A stretch of DNA of 64,000 bases from Nitrospira_D sp035465795 (GTDB lineage Bacteria > Nitrospirota > Nitrospiria > Nitrospirales > Nitrospiraceae), in assembly GCF_049546785.1 (NCBI RefSeq), contig NZ_JBMWAN010000003.1, forward strand, positions 372,001 through 436,000, given 5' to 3'. Of this stretch, positions 25,967 through 33,610 are shown piece by piece (the stretch's first letter is position 1; every line of letters starts with the position of its first letter). The notes under the pieces are model-generated. The model made no database searches. It was given only the letters and a program-made list of their open reading frames with translations, and had not been told where the DNA came from. Position numbers and translations under genes: made by a program.

Positions 25967-26734
25967 ATGCTTATTTCCATAATCAATCACACCAACGGCA
26001 AGATTTCAGATGAGGAGTTGCAAGGAGCTATTCGGGCGATCAATCGCCAGATCAGAGAGGATTACGAGCCGTATTGGAATATTGGAGCGGAACTGCGGCT
26101 CGAAGGGCGTAGCGAGAAGAAGCCGTCGAAGCAGAAGATTGCAGACATGCGGGGCGATGCGGTGTTGTATCTCTGGGATTCGGTAGATGTCGAAGACGCG
26201 CTCGGCTATCACGATATGACGAATGCCGGGATTCCCTACGGTTTCGTCTTTACTGAACTTGCAAAACAAATGAAAGAAGACTGGACCGTCACCTTGTCGC
26301 ATGAGGCGCTGGAGCTTGTGGGGGATTCGGAGGTCAATCTCCTGGTGCAAGGGCCCCATCCCGCGGATCCCAAACGGACGGTCTTTCATTGGTATGAAAT
26401 GTGCGATGCGGTGCAAGCGGAAACCTACGAGATCGATGGAGTCAAGGTCTCGAATTTTCTGCTTCCCTTATACTTCACGGGCGGAGAGGAAAAAGGCGGG
26501 CGGAACGATTTTCTCGGGCGCGCCTATAAAGGGAAAACTTTGAGGTCGTTTGGGGTAAACCCCGGTGGGTATGTTGGATTCTTCGATCCTCAAAAGGGAG
26601 ACCATGAAACCTTTACGGCGCCAGGTGATGCCATGGCGGCGAGACGGTTGAAAATTAAGTCTCAGATGAAAGGCGCGCGGCGCGGGATTCGCTATCAACG
26701 CTATGCGAATCAGCAGGCAAAGAAACGCGGCTGA
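25967..26734 (+). CDS. cargo-island protein with HExxx motif (unknown family)
   Basis: The 255-aa protein contains WTVTLSHEALELVGDSEVN with His112, followed by WYEMCDAVQAETYEIDG and VSNFLLPLYF. This combination recurs in a family of uncharacterised bacterial and phage-associated proteins that I recognise only by pattern. The HE-x-x-E spacing could bind a metal, but the second His of a zincin is absent. AAGGAGGA at 25953-25960 supports ATG 25967. There is no signal peptide or membrane segment. The C-terminus is very basic (KIKSQMKGARRGIRYQRY). It lies between a protease and an amidase gene and may be cargo or an accessory factor. Confidence 0.6.
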   Translation: MLISIINHTNGKISDEELQGAIRAINRQIREDYEPYWNIGAELRLEGRSEKKPSKQKIADMRGDAVLYLWDSVDVEDALGYHDMTNAGIPYGFVFTELAKQMKEDWTVTLSHEALELVGDSEVNLLVQGPHPADPKRTVFHWYEMCDAVQAETYEIDGVKVSNFLLPLYFTGGEEKGGRNDFLGRAYKGKTLRSFGVNPGGYVGFFDPQKGDHETFTAPGDAMAARRLKIKSQMKGARRGIRYQRYANQQAKKRG

Positions 26735-26806
26735 TGGGGTTCGGTCATTGACTTATCAGCCTGACGAAAAAACGAGATCGATTGTCGGGAGCGGAGGGAT
26801 TCGATA

Positions 26807-27712
26807 ATGGCGCGGACAGGATCTTCAAGAAAGCGCAGTGCTCCGAGAAAGAAAAAGACAGCGTTGTCTACAGCCACGATGCGCGCTGCCGCGGTGGCCC
26901 CAAGGCCGGGCCTTTCGATCGAAAACGATCGGCTGGTGGGAGATGACGTGTCATTTGTCGAAACTCCGAACAAAGGAGGCGATCTTGCTCCACGCTATCT
27001 CGTTTTTCACTATACAGCCGGGAAAAGTGCTCAGAGTTCGATTGATTGGCTGACGAACCCGGAGGCGAAGGCGTCAGCGCATCTCATCCTGGCTCGGGAT
27101 GGCTCGATTTGCCAGCTTGCGCCATTTAACGTCAAGACCTGGCACGCGGGTGTCAGCAATTGGGAAGGATTGAGCGGGCTGAATAGCTATTCCATCGGCA
27201 TCGAGATGGACAATGCGGGGCCGCTCAAGAAAGTGGGTGATCAGTATCAGGCCTGGTTCGGGACGCTGTATGCGGAGGACCAAGTCATCTACGCCAAGCA
27301 CCGGCTCGACGAGGAGCCTCGCTGGTGGCAGGCCTACACGGAAGTGCAGATCCAGCGGGCCTTGGAACTGGCTCAGCTCCTGGTCCGGCATTACGGTCTC
27401 AAGGACGTGGTGGGACATGAAGATATCGCTCCTGACCGGAAGAGGGATCCAGGGCCGGCCTTTCCTCTGGAACATGTCCGCGCCATGGTGCTGGGCCGCT
27501 CCGAAGAGGAGGAAGAGCACTATGAAGTGACGGCATCGTCGCTGAATATCCGAAGCGGGCCCGGCGTGGAATTCCCGGCGGTTGCTGAACCGCTGAAGAA
27601 AGGCACTGCGGTGGTGCTTCTGGAAAAGCGTGACCGATGGAGTAAAGTGGAGTTGGCCGAGAACGGGGACATTGAAGGCTGGGTGCATAATAAGTTTCTC
27701 GAAAAAGTCTAA
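26807..27712 (+). CDS. N-acetylmuramoyl-L-alanine amidase with SH3 domain, no signal peptide
   Basis: This 301-aa protein has an Amidase_2 domain at about residues 55-225. Likely zinc ligands are His68 in FHYTAGKS and His204/Asp214 in GHEDIAPDRKRDPG; WHAG (His113) marks the fold. Residues ~240-301 form a bacterial SH3 domain (SSLNIRSGPGVEFPAV, then GWVHNKFLEKV) that binds cell wall. It cleaves the bond between muramic acid and the stem peptide. The basic N-terminus (SSRKRSAPRKKK) is not a secretion signal. It could be a phage-like lysin that frees cytoplasmic particles, or an injected effector. It is the last gene of the block and is followed by a terminator. Confidence 0.85.
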   Translation: MARTGSSRKRSAPRKKKTALSTATMRAAAVAPRPGLSIENDRLVGDDVSFVETPNKGGDLAPRYLVFHYTAGKSAQSSIDWLTNPEAKASAHLILARDGSICQLAPFNVKTWHAGVSNWEGLSGLNSYSIGIEMDNAGPLKKVGDQYQAWFGTLYAEDQVIYAKHRLDEEPRWWQAYTEVQIQRALELAQLLVRHYGLKDVVGHEDIAPDRKRDPGPAFPLEHVRAMVLGRSEEEEEHYEVTASSLNIRSGPGVEFPAVAEPLKKGTAVVLLEKRDRWSKVELAENGDIEGWVHNKFLEKV

Positions 27713-27721
27713 GCCATTGAT

Positions 27722-27756
27722 GAAAGGGGGAGCCGGGGCACCCGTTTCCCCTTTTG
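27722..27756 (+). terminator. rho-independent terminator after the CIS cargo island
   Basis: Arms AAAGGGG (27723-27729) and CCCCTTTT (27748-27755) enclose an inner CGGG/CCCG stem and end in a short T run, 10 bp after the amidase stop. Confidence 0.6.
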
Positions 27757-28099
27757 CGGAGAGGGATCTGCCACGTTTGCTTCCAGGAGATTTGGAAGGC
27801 ACCGGCTTGTCCACCGTACAGGCCCTTTGTCCAGGAGCGGTATTCACCCTCACGGAGATTCAATTATTATGCGTATTGTGAGGAGGCGAGCCGCATACGG
27901 GACCTAAACTGGGTTGATGACTCATGCCCTTCTTCTGAAGTTTCAGCTAGTTATGTGATGCACTCTCGTCTCGGGCCACGCCGCTAGGTCTTTTGAGCCC
28001 CAGGGAGTTAGTTCCTCTGGTGTATTGTGTCACCCGATTGATTTCGCTAGAATCCTGCTCCCTTATCGCTGGTGTGCGCTACGTTGAAGGAGTGATGTC
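27757..28099. other. intergenic spacer between the CIS locus and the rTCA row
   Basis: About 340 bp with no convincing gene. Short frames here lack ribosome sites and recognisable sequence. The right end carries a candidate promoter for aclB. Confidence 0.5.
28025..28053 (+). promoter_or_regulatory. candidate sigma70 promoter upstream of aclB
   Basis: TTGTGT (28025-28030) and TAGAAT (28048-28053) are separated by 17 bp and lie 47 bp before the aclB start codon. This is a motif match only. Confidence 0.4.
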
Positions 28100-29299
28100 A
28101 TGGCCAAGGTGCTCGAAGGCCCCGGGATGGGGCTCATGAAGAAGTGGGGCATCAATGTCCCCAACTATGTCGTCGTAACTTCTGTTGATGAACTGACCAA
28201 GCTCGGCCAAGCCAATGAGTGGCTGAAGAAATCCAAGCTTGTCGCTAAGGCGCATGAGGCCCTTGGGTCCCGCTTTAAGCTTGGACTCGTCAAGGTGGAT
28301 CTGGATTTCAAAGCCGCCGAAGCCGCGACGAAGGAAATGATCGGCCGGCAGGTGGGCAGCATCACGGTCACACAGGTGATCGTCTCGGAAATGATTCCCC
28401 ACAAAGAAGAATATTATTGCGCGGTGAAGTCAACCCGTGAGGGCAGTGAAGTGCTGGTCGCCAACTGCGGCGGCATCGAAGTTGAGTCGAACTGGGAGCG
28501 CGTCAAGCGTCTCTGTCTCGAAGTCGGGCAGTCTCCCTCGGCGGAATCCCTCGAAAAGCTCTCGAAAGAAGCGGGGTTTACCGGTCCGCTGGCCAAGAAG
28601 ATGGCGGATTTTGCCGGCAAGATGTTCGCGTGCTTCGATAATGAAGATGCCCAGTATCTGGAAGTGAATCCGGTCGTCGTTCGCGAGAGCGATGGTGAAC
28701 TGGTGGCCCTCGACGCGGTTACTCTGCTCGACGGCGACGCGAAGTTCCGTCATCCGGACTGGAATTTTGCCTTTGCCGCGGAGTTCGGCCGGGCCTATTC
28801 CAAGAACGAAATGGAAGTGATGGCCGTCGATTCCAAGATCAAAGGGTCGGTCAAGTTTATCGAAATCCCCGGCGGCGATACGGCGATGTTGCCCGCGGGC
28901 GGCGGAGCCAGCGTGTATTATTCCGATGCGGTCGTGGCGCGCGGCGGCAAGCTTGCGAACTATGCCGAATATTCAGGCGATCCGCCTGATTGGGCCGTGG
29001 AAGTGCTCACCGAAAAAGTCTGCTCGCTGCCCGGCATCAAGAACATCATCGTCGGCGGCGCCATCGCCAATTTCACCGACGTGAAGAAGACCTTCGGCGG
29101 CATCATCAACGGGTTCCGCAAGGCCAAGTCGGAAGGGAAGCTGAACGGCGTCAAGATTTGGGTGCGCCGCGGCGGTCCGCGTGAGAAGGAAGGGCTCGAC
29201 GCCATGCGCGCGCTCAAGGACGAAGGCTTCGATATCAACGTCTTCGACCGCAACACACCGCTGACCGACATTGTCGACAAAGCGCTTCAAGCGAAATGA
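28100..29299 (+). CDS. aclB: ATP-citrate lyase, small (beta) subunit
   Basis: The 399-aa protein has the succinyl-CoA-synthetase-beta-like ATP-grasp layout of the small subunit of two-subunit ATP-citrate lyase: LVKVDLDFKAAEAATKEMIG, then QYLEVNPVVV and PAGGGASVYYSDAV. With AclA it cleaves citrate to acetyl-CoA and oxaloacetate at the cost of ATP, a defining step of the reductive TCA cycle. Length and gene order (aclB before aclA) match Chlorobium and Nitrospira. GAAGGAG at 28085-28091 precedes the ATG. It opens a row of eight rTCA genes and is separated from aclA by a 107-bp spacer with a palindrome. Confidence 0.93.
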   Translation: MAKVLEGPGMGLMKKWGINVPNYVVVTSVDELTKLGQANEWLKKSKLVAKAHEALGSRFKLGLVKVDLDFKAAEAATKEMIGRQVGSITVTQVIVSEMIPHKEEYYCAVKSTREGSEVLVANCGGIEVESNWERVKRLCLEVGQSPSAESLEKLSKEAGFTGPLAKKMADFAGKMFACFDNEDAQYLEVNPVVVRESDGELVALDAVTLLDGDAKFRHPDWNFAFAAEFGRAYSKNEMEVMAVDSKIKGSVKFIEIPGGDTAMLPAGGGASVYYSDAVVARGGKLANYAEYSGDPPDWAVEVLTEKVCSLPGIKNIIVGGAIANFTDVKKTFGGIINGFRKAKSEGKLNGVKIWVRRGGPREKEGLDAMRALKDEGFDINVFDRNTPLTDIVDKALQAK

Positions 29300-29385
29300 T
29301 GCGTAACGAGTGACGCGTTGCGCGTGACAGGACTTCAGGGGCACCCGACCCTTCTCGTCACTTGTCACCCGTCACTCATTCACGG
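29300..29385. repeat. palindromic spacer built of GAGTGACG-type words
   Basis: The left arm holds GAGTGACGCGTTGCGCGTGAC and the right arm CGTCACTTGTCACCCGTCACTC. They pair imperfectly into one long hairpin filling the aclB-aclA gap. Confidence 0.6.
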
Positions 29386-29406
29386 ATTTTAAAGAGGGAG
29401 ATCCTG

Positions 29407-31227
29407 ATGAGTATTCTGGCAAACAAAGACACCCGCGTAGTGATCCAGGGTGGTCAAGCCGGTGTCAACGCCGCCCGCCGCATGGCCGAGTTCTGCTACT
29501 TGATCAAGCGCCCGCTGAACGTCGAGGCGTTTGTGTATCCGCCCGACGCCGGCAAGACCAACGAAATTCCCTACGGCAGCGGCCTCATCGCCATTCCGGT
29601 CTATAAGACTATCGCCGAAGCCACGAAGAATCATCCGACGATCAATACCAGCCTCGTGTACATCGGCGCCGATCGCGCGATGAAGGGCGGCATGGAAGCG
29701 CTCGACGATTCGCACATTAAGGTCGTGTCGATGATCACCGAAGGCGTGCCGGAAAAGGATGCCAAGCTGCTCGGCGCCCATGCGCGCAAGCTGGGCAAGG
29801 TGTTCAACGGTCCCTCCTCCATCGGCATCATCTCCGCGGGCGCCTGCCGCCTGGGCGTGATCGGCGGCGCGTTCGACAATCTCGTGCTCTCGAAGCTCTA
29901 TCGCGAAGGATCGTTCGGCGTCATCACCAAGTCGGGCGGCCTCTCCAACGAAATCATCTGGATCTGTTCGCAGTTTGCGGACGGCATCACGACCGCGATC
30001 GGCATCGGCGGCGACGCCTATCCCGGCACCGACTACGTCAGCTATCTCGAAATGTTCGAGAACGATCCGCAGACGAAGGCCGTGGTCATTGTCGGTGAAA
30101 TGGGCGGCGATCTCGAAGAGCGTGCAGCCGAGTGGTACGGGGCCAAGAAGCGCCGGGTGAAGCTGATTGCCGTGGTGTCCGGCTTCTGTCAGGAAAGTCT
30201 CCCGAAGGGTATGAAGTTCGGTCATGCCGGCGCCAAGGAAGGGATGAAGGGCGAGGGTTCGGCCCGTTCCAAGTCGGATGCGTTGAAGAAGGCTGGCGCG
30301 CTGGTCCCGGCGACGTTCGGCGCCCTCGGTCCTGCCATCAAGGAAACGTATGAAGAGTTGCTCAAGTCCGGGCAAGTGAAAGCCCCGGTCGAGCCGGCTT
30401 CCTTGCCGAAGCTGCCGAAGACCGTCGAAGAAGCGATGAAGGCCGATGAAGTGATGGTGGCTCCGCTGATCCGCACCACGATCAGCGATGACCGCGGCGA
30501 CGAGCCCTGCTACGACGGGTATCCCGCTTCCGAGCTGATCAACAAGGGCTACGAAATCCCCCATGTCATCGGACTCTTGTGGGACAAACGGCTGATCTCG
30601 AAGCAGGAAGCTGAAATCATCAAGCGCATCATGATGCTCTCCGCCGATCACGGCCCTTGTGTCAGCGGCGCCTACGCAACGATTCTCGCGGCCTGTGCCG
30701 GAATCGGTCTCTCGCAGTCCGTCGCTGCCGGCATGATCATGATCGGACCTCGCTTCGGCGGTGCCGTCACCGACGCCGGCCGGTTCTTCAAGTATGCCGT
30801 GGACAACAAGATGTCGGTGGACGAATTCCTGACCTACATGAAGAAGAACCATGGCCCGGTGCCCGGGATCGGCCATCGTGTGAAGAGCTTGCGGAATCCG
30901 GACAAGCGCGTGAAGGAGCTGGTCGGCTATGTGAAGAGCTTGAATATCAAGACCCCGTGCCTCGACTTCGCATTACAGGTGGAGCAGGTCACGGCGGCGA
31001 AGAAGGATAACCTGATCCTCAACGTGGACGGAACGATGGCCGCCGTGCTCGTCGATATCGGATTCCCGGTCGATAGCTTGAACGGCTTCTTCATCCTCTC
31101 GCGCACGATCGGATTGATCGGCCATTGGGTCGATCAGAAGCGTCAGGAAAGCCGCTTGATCCGGCTGTTCGATTACCTGGTCAACTATGCCGCCCCTAAA
31201 CGGCGGGAGGTCCCGCCGCTGAAATAG
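29407..31227 (+). CDS. aclA: ATP-citrate lyase, large (alpha) subunit
   Basis: This 606-aa subunit joins a SucD-like CoA-ligase part to a C-terminal citrate-synthase-like part. The phosphorylated histidine is His273 in KFGHAGAKEGMKGEG. The citrate-synthase part shows GPCVSGAYATILAA, GPRFGGAVTDAG and HGPVPGIGHRVKSL. It forms the active enzyme with AclB in the cytoplasm. I chose ATG 29407, after AGAGGGAG, rather than an upstream in-frame ATG that would put the ribosome site inside the coding region. Length matches the Chlorobium-type AclA (about 608 aa). Confidence 0.94.
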   Translation: MSILANKDTRVVIQGGQAGVNAARRMAEFCYLIKRPLNVEAFVYPPDAGKTNEIPYGSGLIAIPVYKTIAEATKNHPTINTSLVYIGADRAMKGGMEALDDSHIKVVSMITEGVPEKDAKLLGAHARKLGKVFNGPSSIGIISAGACRLGVIGGAFDNLVLSKLYREGSFGVITKSGGLSNEIIWICSQFADGITTAIGIGGDAYPGTDYVSYLEMFENDPQTKAVVIVGEMGGDLEERAAEWYGAKKRRVKLIAVVSGFCQESLPKGMKFGHAGAKEGMKGEGSARSKSDALKKAGALVPATFGALGPAIKETYEELLKSGQVKAPVEPASLPKLPKTVEEAMKADEVMVAPLIRTTISDDRGDEPCYDGYPASELINKGYEIPHVIGLLWDKRLISKQEAEIIKRIMMLSADHGPCVSGAYATILAACAGIGLSQSVAAGMIMIGPRFGGAVTDAGRFFKYAVDNKMSVDEFLTYMKKNHGPVPGIGHRVKSLRNPDKRVKELVGYVKSLNIKTPCLDFALQVEQVTAAKKDNLILNVDGTMAAVLVDIGFPVDSLNGFFILSRTIGLIGHWVDQKRQESRLIRLFDYLVNYAAPKRREVPPLK

Positions 31228-31254
31228 TCGCGGGAAGTGCCGCCATTACAGTAG

Positions 31255-31320
31255 GCAAGTGGCGAGAGGCGCGCGGCGAGAGGTTCTTCCCTCTAGCCCC
31301 TAGCCTCGTGCCTCTAGTCT
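31255..31320. repeat. palindromic spacer built of GAGAGGC/GCCTCTAG words
   Basis: GGCGAGAGGCGCGCGGCGAG on the left pairs imperfectly with the CTAGCCCCTAGCCTCGTGCC stretch on the right. It sits between aclA and the aconitase gene. Confidence 0.55.
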
Positions 31321-31339
31321 GAGAGTAAGGAGAGAAGAC

Positions 31340-33586
31340 ATGTCGATGGATCTCGCGAAAAATCTCTACAAGAAGATGCCGGATGTGTTTACCAAGGCCA
31401 GAAAGAAATTCGGCCGCGGCCTGACACTGGCGGAAAAAGTGCTGGTTTCGCACGCCGACAATTTCGATGCGCAGACCTGGGAGCGGGGCAAGGCGATGCT
31501 GGCCCTGCGTCCGGATCGCGTGGCGATGCAGGACGCGACAGCGCAGATGGCCATGCTGCAGTTCATGCAGGCCAATAAGAAGAAAGCGGCCGTGCCCAGC
31601 ACGATCCACTGCGATCACCTGATCCGTGCCGAAATGGGTTCCGAGAAGGACCTGCTGCGCGCGATGGACGAGAATAAGGAAGTCTACAACTTCCTCGCCT
31701 CGGCTGCGAAGAAGTACGGCATTGGCTTCTGGAAGCCGGGCGCCGGCATCATCCACCAAGTCGTGTTGGAAAATTACGCGTTTCCCGGCGGTCTGATCAT
31801 CGGCACCGACTCGCACACGCCGAACGGCGGCGGATTGGGCATGCTGGCAATCGGTGTCGGCGGCGCTGATGCCGGCGAAGTCATGGCCGGGCTGCTCTGG
31901 GAAGTGCTCCATCCGAAGCTGATCGGCATCCGCTTGACCGGCAAGTTGAACGGCTGGGCGTCCCCTAAAGACGTGATTCTTTATCTCTGCGGTCTGCTCA
32001 CGGTGAAGGGCGGAACCAACAAGATCGTCGAATACTTCGGCCCAGGAGCAGAAACCATCAGTGCGACCGGCAAGGGCACCATTTGCAACATGGGCGCAGA
32101 GCTCGGCGCCACGACCTCAGTATTCCCCTTCGATCAGAAGATGGTGGCCTATCTGAACATCACCGATCGTGCGGATCTTGCCAATCTGGCGATCTCCAAT
32201 AAAGAGCTGCTGGTGGCGGATCCCGAGGTCTATCAGTCGCCGGAGAAGTACTACGATCAGATCGTCGAGGTGGACCTGTCGAAGCTGGAGCCTCATGTGG
32301 TAGGCCCTCACACGCCGGATCTCGCCCGGCCCATCTCCAAGATGGCCGCCGAAGCGAAGGAAAAGGGTTATCCGATCGAGGTGAAGGCGGCGCTCATCGG
32401 CAGCTGTACGAATTCCTCGTATGAAGACATCAGCCGGTCGGCTCACATTGCGAAGCAGGGCATGAAGGCCGGCTTGAAGGCGAAGGCCTCGTTCCTGGTC
32501 TCGCCGGGCTCCGAGCGGATCTATCACACGATGAAGCGCGATGGATTCCTGGAGACCTTTGAGAAAATGGGCGGCACGGTCCTGTCAAACTCCTGCGGCC
32601 CCTGCATCGGTCAGTGGAAGCGTGCGGACGGGGTGAAGGGCAAGGCGGATTCGATCGTCAGCTCCTTCAATCGCAATTTCCCGGGCCGCAATGACGGCAT
32701 CAACGAAACCCTGTCGTTCCTCGCCAGCCCGGAAGTCGTGACGGCCTATGCGCTCTCGGGCGATCTGGGGTTCGATCCGGTCAACGGCACCCTCAAGGGC
32801 GCGGACGGAAAGGAATTCAAGCTGGAGCCGCCGCAGGGCGAAGAACTCCCCGCGAAGGGGTTTGCCAAGGGCGAAGAAGGGTTTGTCGCGCCGGCCGAGA
32901 ACGGCGAGGGGCTCACCGTCGATATTCCGCCGACCAGCGAGCGGTTGCAGCTCTTGCAGCCGTTCCCGCGCTGGGACGGCAAGGATTTCGAGAAGCTGCC
33001 GCTCTTGATCAAGACCAAGGGCAAGACCACGACCGACCACATTTCGCCGGCCGGTCCCTGGCTCAAGTTCCGCGGTCACCTCGACAAGATTAGCGACAAC
33101 ATGTTCCTGGGCGCGAACAATGCGTTCTCATCAGAACCGGGCAAGGGCACCAATGTGCTTACCGGCGAGTCGAATCTGACCATTGCGCAGATTGCCCGGG
33201 CTTACAAGGCCCAGGGGATCGGCTCGGTCGTGGTCGGCGACGAGAACTACGGCGAGGGCAGCAGCCGCGAGCATGCGGCGATGTCGCCCCGCTTCCTGAA
33301 CGTGCGCGTCGTAATCACGAAGAGCTTTGCCCGCATTCACGAGACCAATTTGAAGAAGCAGGGGATCTTGGCGTTGACCTTCGCGGATCCGAGGGATTAC
33401 GAGAAGATCGAGCAGCAGGACCGCATCAGTGTGACGGGGCTGAACAGTCTGGCTCCCGGCAAGCCGGTGCAGGTGACGATACACAAGGCGGATGGGAACG
33501 CGCTCACCATCCAGGCGAACCACAGCATCACCGAACAGCAGATCGCGTGGTTCAAGGCTGGTTCGGCGTTGAACGCGCTGAACTAA
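31340..33586 (+). CDS. acn: aconitate hydratase (mitochondrial-type aconitase)
   Basis: The 748-aa enzyme interconverts citrate and isocitrate. It shows the aconitase cluster cysteines in LIGSCTNSSYEDISRSA and LSNSCGPCIGQW, a substrate region IGTDSHTPNGGGLGMLAIGV and the C-terminal swivel-domain motif GDENYGEGSSREHAA. The N-terminus is closer to the mitochondrial ACO2 class than to bacterial AcnA or AcnB; that is my reading of the motif style. GGAGAG at 31329-31334 precedes the ATG. The isocitrate dehydrogenase gene follows 24 bp later, so the two probably form one transcript. Confidence 0.93.
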   Translation: MSMDLAKNLYKKMPDVFTKARKKFGRGLTLAEKVLVSHADNFDAQTWERGKAMLALRPDRVAMQDATAQMAMLQFMQANKKKAAVPSTIHCDHLIRAEMGSEKDLLRAMDENKEVYNFLASAAKKYGIGFWKPGAGIIHQVVLENYAFPGGLIIGTDSHTPNGGGLGMLAIGVGGADAGEVMAGLLWEVLHPKLIGIRLTGKLNGWASPKDVILYLCGLLTVKGGTNKIVEYFGPGAETISATGKGTICNMGAELGATTSVFPFDQKMVAYLNITDRADLANLAISNKELLVADPEVYQSPEKYYDQIVEVDLSKLEPHVVGPHTPDLARPISKMAAEAKEKGYPIEVKAALIGSCTNSSYEDISRSAHIAKQGMKAGLKAKASFLVSPGSERIYHTMKRDGFLETFEKMGGTVLSNSCGPCIGQWKRADGVKGKADSIVSSFNRNFPGRNDGINETLSFLASPEVVTAYALSGDLGFDPVNGTLKGADGKEFKLEPPQGEELPAKGFAKGEEGFVAPAENGEGLTVDIPPTSERLQLLQPFPRWDGKDFEKLPLLIKTKGKTTTDHISPAGPWLKFRGHLDKISDNMFLGANNAFSSEPGKGTNVLTGESNLTIAQIARAYKAQGIGSVVVGDENYGEGSSREHAAMSPRFLNVRVVITKSFARIHETNLKKQGILALTFADPRDYEKIEQQDRISVTGLNSLAPGKPVQVTIHKADGNALTIQANHSITEQQIAWFKAGSALNALN

Positions 33587-33610
33587 CAAGTCGATACAAG
33601 AGGGAGAACC

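Noticed and set aside
1..27756. A type VI secretion system or an intact prophage.
   Set aside because: Hub and spike are separate genes, the ATPase is Afp15-like rather than ClpV-like, and no TssJLM, capsid, terminase or integrase gene is seen.
27754..27987. A 77-codon + frame after the amidase gene.
   Set aside because: It begins inside the terminator region, has no ribosome site and no protein-like pattern.
29389..30876. A 495-codon minus-strand frame opposite aclA.
   Set aside because: aclA is unmistakable on the + strand and the antisense product matches nothing recognisable.
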